DNA from: Xiphophorus maculatus
Lineage: Eukaryota; Chordata; Actinopteri; Cyprinodontiformes; Poeciliidae
DNA: 64,000 nucleotides
Reading direction: 5' to 3'
NCBI RefSeq assembly: GCF_002775205.1
Contig: NC_036461.1
Span: 8,531,015-8,595,014 of the forward strand
This document shows positions 32,816-43,690 of the stretch, piece by piece. The stretch's first letter is position 1, and every line of letters starts with the position of its first letter. The notes below the pieces were generated by a model that saw only the letters and a list, made by a program, of their open reading frames with translations, had not been told where the DNA came from and did no database searches. The position numbers were made by a program, and so were the translations under genes.

Positions 32816-35800
32816 GTTTGTCTGCATTACATGATCTGATGTTATTGCCTCTGTCCACACTGAAGTATCCAAAAGAAATTTGCAACACCTGTGAAATATC
32901 ACTTGGATTAAAAATGGTTCAGAGCTGCATTGCTTTTTAGGTATACACTTAGTTTGCTACTGTGTCTCTTTTAGATTCCTGCATTGTAAATACTCAACAA
33001 ATTTAGCAGTAAATAATCATGATCAATTATTATCAAATGACTTGTTGCTGAGTTTTCAAAAACTAGATGTCAGTCTTGGTAACAAAGGCTATTTAAATAT
33101 TTGTAATAAACTGTTCAAGTTTGTGAGTATGTGTTTTCATTTAAGATTTTTTATTATTATTATTATTTTATTTTAGTTTACACAAGAGCAAAAATCCTCT
33201 TGTAAAATGTAAGAAATATTTTTAAGAATTAGATACTTTAATTCAGAATACCTACTTATGTTGCTAAAGCCAGTAATCCATTTTATTGACTTGTGTCAAT
33301 AAAAGAGAGAAAAGTAGTCAACCCAAATCAAATGTGGAGATCTAGCTCACACTCGGAATGTGCACTGAGCTCTGCAGGCGATGACCTTTATTTATATGAT
33401 CAAGGCTGACCTGAATTTGATTCGGCCTCCATCATTAGGTTTGTTCTGTCCTGTTCTTCATGGTGAAGAGATACTTATATGTGTCTGAGTTGTTTATAGT
33501 TCTAATGATCTGCCTCTCTGAACACAGCACAAATCTCAAACCTGTTGACTTTAGAACATGATCAGACCCATATGCCAGCCTTCTCATTGTCAGATACCAG
33601 CTCAGAGTACCTCAGTGCAGTGGAGGTCACAGACTCGGAAGATACTGGAAGGATTGGGTCAATAATCGGGCAGGAACCAGCTGGTCAGCAGGTGGCCTTG
33701 GTAGGAGGTTCATATCCTGGACTGTCCCCAATGATCATTATGAACAACTTTGTCCTAAAGCAGGTAAAATAGAACAACATGCACCATATCTCTCTGTACA
33801 ATCCAATGTTTGTAACTCCTTTACTGACAGTTTTATGTATCTAAGTGCCGCAGCTTATTTTTTAATACATTCTTAAATTTATAAATAAATTCTAGAGTAG
33901 TAATCTTTATGAAGTTTTGTTTGAGTAGTGTATGTTGGCTTCGTCCAAAATTTCAGTTGCACAACAGTCAGATTTAATAGCATTTGTTGGCTTTTGTATA
34001 AAACAAAATAATTGCAACAGAACAATTTTTCTTGCAATTTTGAATCTTTATCCTGCCAATCATAATTATGTTTTGCAGCAAGGTTTTTATTTATTTATTA
34101 GGCATTGAAACAATGGAGCTAGTGGAGAAACTGCTTCCCCACATCTCTCATTTATTTTGGCAAAAAATCTAAACACTTCTTGTAAAGAGATTCTATTAAT
34201 CAGTTTTAGTCCTCTTCTCATTCACCTCTGATTTTGTTCCGTCCAACTCATGTACCGTTGTCTGTCTGGTAAATAAATATCATTTGACTTCAGCACAATC
34301 TGTCCGACTGAAAGTCATTGGAGGGAAAAGAAGTGAATTTAAGTCCTCTTTTTAAGTGTCATTTATTTCTGACACACACAACAAATTGTGTAAAATACAG
34401 CTTGGTCTTGTACTATTGAAATGGCAGATGTTCAGACCTGCCAGCATGCTGCAGCTACATGCAAACACTCACAGTTGTCCTGGAGTCGGTTGCTCCTGTT
34501 GTCTCCTAACTGTAAACTCTAAGATCAGGCTTTTTAAATCAGCTTATATGGCAGAAACTATGAAAAAAATTATCCTCTGCTAGGGATCAAAGTCAGGATC
34601 TCCCACAAGGATAGTGTTACACACTATGCTAATCGACCAATTGATCAGACAGGGATTTGTGTTGATAGTTCAAATTGCCAGCGTTTTCTTGTGTCTTAGG
34701 TTTTACATCTGGTTAGTTCAATCTTTCCTCCACTTCTCTCCTCCATTTTATAATATCATCAAGGAACCTTGAGAAGCAGCCATTTAAATTGTGCCGTAGC
34801 AGCAAGAGTGGTGTTGTTAGCAACCTTTTAGCATTTAGGTATACTGATTGGTGAAAAGCAAAAGAAAAAAAAATCAAATGATTGCAATCATCAGAATGTA
34901 GTAAAATGTGATTTCTGTTGTATCATTATGACAACCAAAGAAGTTAAGTCATAGAACGTTTTTTGTATTGTTGACCATTTCTGAATGGTTAAACAGTTTT
35001 TTTATGTTTATTACCTACTAAACTGGTGTTACAAAGTAAATTTAAAGTGATTTTTATTTTCTGTCTCCAGCCATCACCAATGGCTCCACCAGAGAAACAG
35101 TGGGGCTTTCCTTCATCAATGGAAGTGATGCCCCAATCTCAGGTGGTTCTTCTTCAGCCGTTGGTATCGAATGGCACAAACTGCTCTCCGAAAGCTGGCT
35201 CTGACGGTATGCGACAATCAAAAAGCTACACTCCTATCCTCAAGTCATACCCCAGAATTGCCCCCTACCCAGTGGATTCGCCCTCTAAGACAGTGGAAAC
35301 ATCAAGGCTGATTGCAAGCGGAACGGCAGGATATGAGCAACAACAGAGAAGACACCATGACCCCCCGAGACCTGACATCTCCCCCAGCCCACTGTCAGAT
35401 CTGCAGATGCAAGCTCAAGCTGTCTGCAGCTTTGAAGCATCAAGCAACAAATCCCACGCTGAGAGTCAGGAGCAAGATTCTGACAAATCTCTGACCGCAG
35501 AAACAGAAACCTGCTCATTAGCCAACTTCACATATGAGGAGCTGAGGAGTATATCTGATGATGGCAGCATTCCTGCAGAGAAATATCAGGATCCCATCTC
35601 CATGCACAGCAACAAACTGAAGCGTTTCAGCAATACATACAACATCCTGAACAAATCTGGCCTGCTAGGGATTACGCTGCGCACAAAGCAACTGATCAAA
35701 GAAAACAAGCGCACGCAGGGCCAGCTGCACCTGCTTCAGGAGCAAACAGCTCTGCTGCTCGAAGCGCTGAGCAGCAGGGATCCGCAGCTCTGGACTAAAC

Positions 35801-35868
35801 TCCAGGCATCTTTGCAGGACACAGAAAAGGAGCAGTCCCGGGTTAAAGCTCAGAGTGTCCTAGCGTAA
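32710..35868 (+). CDS. cipc: CLOCK-interacting pacemaker (circadian repressor)
   Basis: Nuclear negative regulator of the CLOCK-BMAL1 transcription factor in vertebrates. Coding exons 32710-32815, 33594-33763 and 35071-35868 (stop TAA 35866-35868) join in phase to 357 aa; human CIPC is 399 aa. Conserved blocks: 'ERDSGFSDTSSEYLS' (residues 29-43, split over exons 1 and 2), 'GLSPMIIMNNFVLKQ' (ending at residue 92), 'YTPILKSYPRIAPYP' in exon 3, and the C-terminal helical region from residue 275 ('FSNTYNILNKSGLLGITLR', 'QLWTKLQASL'). The middle is Ser/Pro-rich and probably disordered. The ATG at 32710 is the first in the exon and gives an N-terminus shorter than the mammalian one, so an upstream start in a missed exon is possible. 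The gene is convergent with zdhhc22. Confidence 0.93.
33594..33763 (+). CDS. cipc: cipc coding exon 2
   Basis: A 170-nt exon starting inside the conserved 'SGFSD.SSE' motif and ending 'NNFVLKQ'. Acceptor CATTGTCAG, donor CAG|GTAAAA. Phase 1 in, phase 0 out. Confidence 0.93.
35071..35868 (+). CDS. cipc: cipc coding exon 3
   Basis: Large terminal exon encoding 265 residues and the stop, with the conserved 'PILKSYPRIAP' and C-terminal coiled-coil-like block. Acceptor CTGTCTCCAG at 35070. Confidence 0.95.
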   Translation, partial: PSPMAPPEKQWGFPSSMEVMPQSQVVLLQPLVSNGTNCSPKAGSDGMRQSKSYTPILKSYPRIAPYPVDSPSKTVETSRLIASGTAGYEQQQRRHHDPPRPDISPSPLSDLQMQAQAVCSFEASSNKSHAESQEQDSDKSLTAETETCSLANFTYEELRSISDDGSIPAEKYQDPISMHSNKLKRFSNTYNILNKSGLLGITLRTKQLIKENKRTQGQLHLLQEQTALLLEALSSRDPQLWTKLQASLQDTEKEQSRVKAQSVLA

Positions 35869-36190
35869 CTTGTTTATGGACATAACCAGCAGTTCTGAAT
35901 CTGGTTTCAGGAGGATTTATAAAGAGGTCATCAGATGCTGAATGTGTCACATTGTTATGACAAACACAGCTCAGCTTTCACCATTTTATCAGGTGGCTGT
36001 AGGTGGACAATGCCTTGCAGAAGTTCACAGTTGTCTGCAGAAGGAATAAAATGATTGCTCTTTAAAAAATTACAACAAATTTTCTGTTGTAAATATTTAT
36101 CAAAAAAAATGTCTCTTTTTCAAAAGGTCAGTTAATATTTGTGGCCCTAAACCTTTTTATTATGCTGGAATGAGAGCAAAATAAAGTGCT
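35869..36190 (+). terminator. cipc: cipc 3' UTR with poly(A) signals
   Basis: AATAAA at 36045-36050 is the first canonical signal after the stop, and another lies near 36180. A longer UTR using later signals cannot be excluded. Confidence 0.55.
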
Positions 36191-36445
36191 AGGCTAACAT
36201 AAGAAACACACAATTATAAAATATCTGAAAAGTGTGGTGTGGATATGTATTCATTAACCTCTATGAGTAAATCTTTGAACCAGCTTTTGCTGCAATTACA
36301 GCTTTGGGGAATGTTTGAAACAGCTTTGCCTGAAATGTTTTCCCATTCCTCTTTGAAAGCAGCTCAGGGTCCATTAAATTAGGAGAACACCTGTGAACAT
36401 TAGGTGTAAGATCCTTGCACAGATTCCCATTTGCATTTAGAACTG
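36180..36445 (-). mobile_element. Tc1-like transposon relic (minus)
   Basis: Contains the reverse complement of a Tc1 3' region: 'CTTTTGCTGCAATTACAGCTTTGG', 'TTTCCCATTCCTCTTTG', 'CAGCTCAGGGTCCATTAAATTAGG' and 'AGATCCTTGCACAGATTCCCA'. Adjacent terminal-like sequence may extend it left to about 36060, which would overlap the end of the cipc transcript. Confidence 0.75.
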
Positions 36446-38750
36446 AACATCGCCGCAACATGATGTTGCTCTGACCACTGCGCCTTTGTTCACTAGCTTA
36501 TGATAAATCGCTACGATAAATATACGCTAACAGTCTTATTTTATCCCTTTTAATCCTGATCTGCGTCTTGAGTTTTACTTATGGATATAAAGCTAAAAGG
36601 TTTGAATTCATATGCACACTACACATATCAGAATTGTCTATTGTTGTTGCCATCCACAGTTATTTGCCACAAACGAGAAAAAGTTAGAAAGTTGAGGGGA
36701 AATGAATATTTGTGCAGAGCACAATGTAGAAACCAGGAATCCTGAAACATTTAGCACTGCTGGTTTGACATGAATACGAAGCACAGCCTCTGTAATCAAC
36801 AGGAGTTTGGAAGCATGCTTACGTTTCAAACCCTTGCCTTTAACAAAATATCTGCCTCTGATGATGTGAAATGGGTGAAAGTGGTACTTGCAGCGGGGAT
36901 TTCTGGCTGTCGTTGTCAATGCCTAATAAAACGCATGCCTTATAGCAGACTAGCCAGACGGATGTCTGATGTCTGTCATACATCTCTAACAAACAGGTCA
37001 ACATGCTTTTTTGTTTCTACTATGACCTTTGCATTCTTGTTAAATGCATGAGCAAATGCCTTATGTACTAAAGTGTGAATAGTCATAGCAGTTGAATTAC
37101 ACTGGGAGAAAAGAGCTAAGTGAACTGGGTCACTACAAGCTAAAAAGACAGCACATCAAGTGCTGAAACCAGCTAAATGTAATTGTTTTTTGATAAATGT
37201 GTACATTTTCTAAAAGCGCTTGGCTTCGTCTTGAAGCCATGCGCTTCAAAACGAGGACAGGCAAACAGATTGTGACTTATCTAGATCAGATTGGAGCTTT
37301 TCACCTCTTCACCCTGTCTGAAACAATCTGCAGAGTATTGTATTGCATTGGTGGATGCAGTAACAGACAGAGGTCACTAATGTTTTTCATCAAGGTTTCT
37401 GCGTCAATGCAGTCATTTTCAGGGATGATCTGGATGTTTTCTTTTTGTCCCTGATAACAGCAAGTCGGTAAAATGCCTTGTATGTGGTGGAAGCCTCAGT
37501 AACTTCAATTGAGGGAAAATAACATGTAATCAGTATTACATGGGCTACGATAATATTGTCTCCTGTTTAAGTTGCTGCGAAATAACTTGAGGTACACAGC
37601 TGTTTTACTTGACAGCAACAGATACTTTGTCCTAAAAATAGCTTAAGTAGGAAAACCTCAAATGGAGTCAATATGACTCCAGTTGCTCATATATTTTAGT
37701 TATTCAAATAACTAAAATTTTAATAACTTGTGATATTGTTTTTCAAGCTGTGCACTTTAAATAGACTGTGATTAAAAATAAAAAAAAGGTACATAAAAAC
37801 CACATTTGAATGGCAGACTTAAAATCTGACAAGGTTATGAAGTGGTGGAAAATTCTCAGAAACTTTTCATGTGAATTTAAGCGATAACCTAATTTAAAAA
37901 CTTGACAGTTTTCTGTCACATCATATCCAAATACTAGCATAAACATTTGGTTTTACTATTAACAGATAACAAATCCAATAAATTTTACAATTGCATGCAT
38001 AGCTTTACATTCTCAAGCAAAATATCTCATCAGGTTTCAATTGCTTTCATGGAACAATTAATTATTTTGTTAAACATCAAACACATTTTTAAAAGCCTGC
38101 CTTTAAACAAGGTGAAATGACACCATACTCCAAAAATGATAAATATTATTATTGAGCATGGTTTCCTTTTACTAATTGAAAGCATGGATAGTAAAAATCT
38201 CCTTGCTCAGATTTTTCAGGCTGCATTTAGTCAGGCTCTGTCCTCTTCCTGGGCCGCCTCAAAATCTTCAATGAGAAATGTCAGCCGTCCAGGTTGTAGA
38301 ATTCATCTGTGCATGTGATGGAGGAATGCAAAATGCATGTAGAGGGTGTGGTCGTTTTACCCTTTAATAAACAGAGTATGTGACTGGAATAGCTTTGATA
38401 TGTGTATATCTACTTGTATGAAATCTGTTTTTTTATTATTTTCCAAGTTACATCTGGAATCCATGAGCAGCACCAACTTTAAATATTTGAAATTGCTAAT
38501 TTCTTTTCATTTACTCCCAGGGAAAATTCCCAACTTTAAAAATTCCTGGAATTTTGTTACTTTAAGCACATAACAATTTTATCTTTAAATATTGGAGGCT
38601 GAGTATAGTGAGGGATTCTGATGATGATTGGTTACCAAGAGATTTTCCCTCAGCAGCTCATTGAAAACCAAAATTAAAGTTTCTTTATTCTTGGAAACCT
38701 TTGTAAGTTTGAAAATGGTGACGCTGATCACCTTTGTTACAAAAACTATT

Positions 38751-38779
38751 CAGTCACTAATAATTTTAATTAGTGACTG
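38751..38779. repeat. Perfect 11-bp inverted repeat
   Basis: CAGTCACTAAT at 38751-38761 and its inverse at 38769-38779, with a 7-nt loop. Confidence 0.85.
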
Positions 38780-39507
38780 CATTTATTTTTGTGACACTAA
38801 AATGGTTCATCAAGTTTCATCTTTATTAAGCATTAGATAACTTCATCGGGTTATTTCTGCCACTATTTTGGTTCTTTTCCCATTATGGTTTATTTACCAA
38901 GAAAACATCACTGGATTTTAGTAAAATGTTTTGTTTTGTTTTTATCATGTTTTAAATATATTATTTCCTTTTGGTATTATTTATTCCTCATAACTGTGTG
39001 ACCAAAAATTTTAACGAAGAGGTGTGAATAATCTTAAGAAGTGACATGGAGATGTTTGCCAGTTTCATGGTGAAATTTACTCCATCTTTTCTTTTTTGTT
39101 TGTTTGTTTTAAAAGAACTCTGTTAATACGGAACAGAAATGTAGCAATGAGAGTGTTGTAGCCATATGATTGTTTAGATTATAGATCTTTTGTTGCTATC
39201 TCTATTCTTTATGTAAATGTTTGATTTATAAATCTTGGTATAAAAGGTTTTCTGGCAAAAACATGACAGCTTTTAGACTTGCACTTTGGTCCCAGATTTA
39301 TTCACTTGAGCATTGTGTATCGAAGAAATAATGTGAATCTAAATATTTATCTTAATGCCTGTGCCTTTTTAAGTCTATTCATGCTTGTGCTTCATATTTC
39401 TGTGCTTAGATTTTCAGCTTAGTTTTGTAAATCTTTTTTTCATGTGGAGGGAAGTTGAATGTACTCAAAGGACTCCAAAGTTTTTTTAGTTGTTTTGCTA
39501 ATTTGGA

Positions 39508-39609
39508 TGATCTACTGAGACGTTACTTTCTGAATTGCTTTATATTGTAAAAACCTTCTGATCTACTGAGACGTTACTTTCTGAGTTGCTTTATATTGTA
39601 AAAACCTTC
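39508..39609. repeat. Tandem duplication, 51-bp unit x 2
   Basis: Unit 1 starts TGATCTACTGAG at 39508 and unit 2 starts at 39559. The copies differ at one base (GAATTGC versus GAGTTGC), so the duplication is young. Confidence 0.92.
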
Positions 39610-41019
39610 ATATTTGAAATTTACTGTCTTTAAAATCCTTAGTTGTACTTCTGTTTAAATCTTTAATTAATCATTGGTTTTTGGCAAGATATTGATCATA
39701 TTTAACGTTAAGAGGATGGGATTTTCTTTTTTTTTCAACTCTGCTGTTAATTGGTTTTGTGACTTGTGCATTCTGTCTTGTCTTTGTCAAGTCTTAAACT
39801 GTTTGAGATAATTTCCTCTTGTTATTTTTCTAACTAAGGATGTGTCATTAGTAAAAGTGAAAAAAGTAGCCGCTTGTTATGGTTTTAAATCAGTTAAACC
39901 TTTATTGCAATACTCAAATAGGTAACATATTCTCCAAAAGTATGCTTGAATACCAAAATGCCCGTAACTTTTGACTAAGCAGCTGTAGATGCATCAGAAA
40001 CGGGGAATAAAATCCTGTTCTAATGCTGCTTATCCTGTCATTAGCAGAGGAAGAAGATACCAAATCTTTGCCTATAAGCATGGCACATTGTGAATAATAC
40101 CCTGGATATTATAATTTCCATTTCTGTTGTAAATTTTCATTCTGAAAAACATTAGTGTGAGTAGAAAATGTCCCCAAGTTCAACTCAAGCAGTCTGGCTG
40201 TTTATGCTGCCAATTCTTTCTTCATCTGTTAGCCCTTAATTTAACAGTGAAAACTGTCCCTGGTTTCCTGAATGTCAAACTGTAGAATCAAATTAGGGTT
40301 AGCAAAGATAATCTCAGAACACTGCATGGTACTGGCAGTTATATAACACAAAGCTTTAAAGGCAAACATATAATATTGCTAGGAAACTTGCTTGTTGTAA
40401 AACACAGCACCCACCTCGCTTATTTTAATGCCAAAAGGAGATGTGTAAAACTGAGGCCTTGAGTCACAGCACATTGACAATTTAGCAAAATGATTATTTG
40501 AAGGGAGATCATGTATCTAGAATGAATAAAATTATAGATGTGCTACTTTTCCCCTTTTTGGGAAAAATGTTTACGTACTATCACTTCTCTCATCTATTCA
40601 GAATAGGAAAGACAAAAAATATGCCATTCATGTAAGGCAGACGTGCTGATCTTCAGTCAGGAAGTGGCTACTTGAAAACTGTAAACAACACAAATACACT
40701 TAAAAAGTTTAACACGGAAATTTACGATGTAATCTAGGAATTCACTTTTTCTGTTTTTACCGAAAAGGATCCATGTCCTTAAGATGGAGTCTTTTGCAAC
40801 AAGCATGGGTTTGAAACAAAGTATATGTGGACAAGTGTCTGTTCCTCTGATTGTGCTGTAGGTTTGTATCGCTTCCAAAGACCCTGCAACCCTGTTAAGG
40901 TGAATGGCTTCATAGGAAAAGTTGCATAATCACTAACTGGACACAAAATCAATCTTATGGAGAGGAGCATTTTTCTTAAATATTCAATATAGGATTAAGC
41001 TATTGCAATAAGAGCTGTA

Positions 41020-41025
41020 TTTATT
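41020..41025 (-). terminator. zdhhc22: Candidate zdhhc22 poly(A) signal
   Basis: TTTATT on the plus strand (AATAAA on the minus strand), about 390 nt beyond the zdhhc22 stop codon. Confidence 0.45.
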
Positions 41026-41410
41026 TTAAGGCCTTTTTACACATCTTTGCTAAGGCTATGGATATGTTGGGAGGATGCCGTAAAGTCAGACTACTGATTG
41101 GATGAAAACCGATGATCGGTTTTCCAGACTCTGGAGGAAGGTACAGCATAACTTATTTTTCCTAATATTGCCTTTAGAAATGCCTTTTTAAGAATAAACA
41201 TTTATACTAAGCACTTATTTCACATTGCTTATATGGTTCCTACCTGTAAGAGGATGAAACTATCAGCTATCTTGTAAATTTCAAACATCATAAAGTATCC
41301 ATACAGATTAAAAATTAATTTCCACCTATAGTAAATGCTGAAAACCTTTTTGCTAAATGAATCACTTGGTTGACCTAAGAGTGACTGTTACTGAGACAGA
41401 TGGACAACTG

Positions 41411-41688
41411 TCAGTCTTGCTTGAGTCCATCTGTGTCTTCAGAGTACATCTCCACTGTTTGCACAGGCAGAATAAGACCAAGGATCCAGCGGGTGCCAAA
41501 AACATCCTTGAGGTTTGCTTTCCAGGGGCTGCGGTTATCCACCAGCTCCCCTCTCTGCATCTGACACCAGGTCTGCCCCCGGGCCACCAGCAGCACCTGC
41601 TGGCAGCAGAAACCTGCACACACCAAGCCAATGCCCAGCCATACATAGAGCATCAGCACTAGGAACAGCTGCAGGCCAGAGATTGTGC
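41411..41688 (-). CDS. zdhhc22: zdhhc22 coding exon 2 (last)
   Basis: Begins after the minus-strand acceptor TTTCTCTCGTAG and encodes 'TISGLQLFLVLMLYVWLGIG' through to the stop TGA at 41413-41411. Matches the human block 'FVILMLYLWFAIGLACAGF'. Confidence 0.94.
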
Positions 41689-42312
41689 CTACGAGAGAAA
41701 GGATACATAAATTCAGAATCAAAAAACAGCAAAAGTGGTTACTCATCGTATTAAACTAGAAAACAAACCCATGAAGAAGTAGGCAGTGGAGAGAGGGAGA
41801 AGGGTCAGGAAGGTCAACGGGTTCTCAAAGGAGATGGAGTACTCGACTGTCAGGAAGGCCACGCCAAGAACCAAAGAGTACATACATACGCATGATGTGT
41901 AGATACAGAACATGATGAAGTAACGCATGTTCTTGTTGCCGATGCAGTTTCCAGTGAAAAAACAGTGGTGATCCCTCCTGAAAATGACCTTCCTGCACAG
42001 TTTGCAGAAATGACGGCCATTAAGTAGGTAGTGGGAATCCACTTTGTCCGAGCAACTTGGCGAACACACAGGAATCGCAATCTCGTTGTCACTCTCGGCC
42101 GGATATTTGATTGTCATTATGTAATTCCCCAAAGCATTAAACATCAGGAAGAGGAAAACAGTTGTGTGAAAGGCTGTGGAGCTCTTCAGCGATGTGTCCG
42201 GGTTGGGGAAGATTGTCGGGATGAAGAGGCAAAAGTGTAAAATAAATGTGACTGTTGTAGCTGCAAAGAAGTACGCAGGTGCTACGGCATTAAGCAGTCT
42301 CAGCTTTAACAT
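41411..42312 (-). CDS. zdhhc22: Palmitoyltransferase ZDHHC22 (DHHC protein S-acyltransferase)
   Basis: Multi-pass membrane enzyme of the DHHC family, which transfers palmitate to cysteines of target proteins. Coding exons on the minus strand: 42312-41769 and 41688-41411 (stop TGA). They join in phase 1 to 273 aa; human ZDHHC22 is 263 aa. The start chosen (MLKLRLLNAVAPAYF) aligns with human 'MLALRLLNVVAPAYF'. An in-frame ATG four codons upstream (42324) is possible, directly after a splice-acceptor-like CTCTCACACAG. The catalytic DHHC lies at residues 114-117 within 'HFCKLCRKVIFRRDHHC', followed by 'FFTGNCIGNKNMR'. Hydrophobic segments lie at about 10-32, 48-68, 132-155, 160-182 and 190-215. 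The second exon encodes 'MLYVWLGIGLVCAGFCCQQ' and the cytosolic tail 'KDVFGTRWILGLILP'. Confidence 0.95.
41769..42312 (-). CDS. zdhhc22: zdhhc22 coding exon 1
   Basis: Holds the N-terminal membrane segments and the whole DHHC cysteine-rich domain. It ends ATG-G at 41769, followed by minus-strand donor GTTTGT. Could begin at 42324 if the upstream ATG is used. Confidence 0.93.
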
Positions 42313-42509
42313 CCGGGTGAACATATCTGTGTGAGAGCAAAGGAGACCATGTACAAATGAAATCAGAATAATATATCTAGTTAATAACAGAACAACTTAG
42401 TGAATAACTCAACTGGAAGAAAATATACACCTTTTAAAAAACAGAAAATTGTGATGCAAGTTGTTCTTAGATGCTCCTTAAACCACTAAATATAATCAAG
42501 TGCTGCCAA

Positions 42510-43045
42510 TTGCCAAACAGGTCAAGGGTGAAGTTATTGAGAAATTAAAGCAGAGTTAGTTTATCAAACAATATATCAAGCTTTGTCATCTCATATATAA
42601 AGAAAGTTATAAGAAGTTTGTCTCAAGGAGAAAAAGATGCTCTGCAGAGATGAAACCAAAATTGTACTTATTAGCTTTAATGCAAAAAATGCCATGAAAC
42701 ACAGCCTCTACCATGAAACCTGGTAGACTAATGAAGCTAAATCCAGAGCAAGCCTGAAAGAAAACTTGTTAGCAACTGCAGGACTGGAAACCAGTGTGGA
42801 AAATGGTCCAGTCAAAGTCCACACCTCCATTCACTTAAGAATCTGTCAAGACGTGAGAATTGGTGTTCAAAGCCACTTCCTTTTAACTAGACTAAACCCA
42901 TTTGGAAAAGAACTGGAGAACATATGTATGTCCGTAGACGTGCATAGCAGGTACATTCAAACTCCTAAAGACTTGCAGCTGGAAGTGCACTGAAAGGAGG
43001 TTTATATAAATACACTCATTCATAGGGCTGAATATTTTATCAGTG
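42510..43045 (+). mobile_element. Tc1-like transposon relic
   Basis: Blocks 'CAGGTCAAGGGTGAAGTTATTGAG', 'GATGAAACCAAAATTG' (SDETKI), 'GGTCCAGTCAAAGTCCACACCTCCATTCA' (WPSQSPDL) and 'CCTAAAGACTTGCAGCTGGAAGTGCA' follow the order of a Tc1 transposase gene with large internal deletions. It lies upstream of zdhhc22, in its candidate first intron, antisense to it. Confidence 0.85.
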
Positions 43046-43556
43046 CAAAAATGCCTATTTTAGTAAAGAAACAAGTTTTTAACATTATTGAGTGTATTCA
43101 TTTTCCAGACAATAGTTTTATTTGGGTTAAAATGCTTGAGTTGAAATTACAGAGTTTACGTTTAAATGACACAGTTTGGGTTTTTTTTTTTTCTTACAAC
43201 GATTGAGTGAAAAAAACACAACTCTGCGGACGACAGGAACTAATTTCTGAGCAAATGAGGATCTAGGGACTATCAGGTGCCACTGAGAATACTAAGAATA
43301 TCTCATCCTTGTTTCAGAGGTCTACTGACCTACAGCAGGAGCAAACTTTGGATATAAAAACCTTCAGACTAAAATTATAACACTTTAAACCTAAATCTGT
43401 CTTATACCTAAAGAGCGTGATATGATGATGTCAAACGCACATTTATGCCTCATCTATGTTTTCTAATTCCCTACAGAATGATGTGTAATGTTGCCGGTGA
43501 TGACGACGATCACTTTACTTTGTCTAATTTATCTCCATGGCGACAGATGAGCCTAC

Positions 43557-43690
43557 CTGCAGCTGTGAGAAAGCGGGGGAGCTGTCTTTTCAGCACCACG
43601 GAGCCTCGGCTCGGTGCTCTGCTGCCTCTTTCAAGCGCAGACAAGAAGATGTCTTTATTCAGCCACGTTAAGGACCGTCATCACTGATGT
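43557..43690 (-). promoter_or_regulatory. zdhhc22: Candidate zdhhc22 leader exon / promoter
   Basis: CpG-richer island in AT-rich DNA. On the minus strand it ends CTGCAG|GTAGGC, a good donor at 43556, which could splice to the acceptor just before the zdhhc22 ATG. The exact transcription start is not visible. Confidence 0.4.

Larger units (their letters stand above)
36446..41019. other. Intergenic between convergent cipc and zdhhc22
   Basis: About 4.6 kb without a supported gene. Contains a 51-bp tandem duplication (39508-39609) and a short hairpin (38751-38779). Part may be an extended cipc 3' UTR. Open frames here are short and family-less. Confidence 0.45.

Noticed and set aside
35285..35518. 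Minus-strand frame across cipc exon 3
   Set aside because: Antisense shadow of the cipc coding sequence; no independent start, splice or family evidence.
41362..41754. Several plus- and minus-strand frames around zdhhc22 exon 2
   Set aside because: Only one minus-strand frame continues the zdhhc22 protein with correct splice phase; the rest are shadows.
42031..42240. Plus-strand 69-codon frame
   Set aside because: Antisense to the DHHC domain of zdhhc22.
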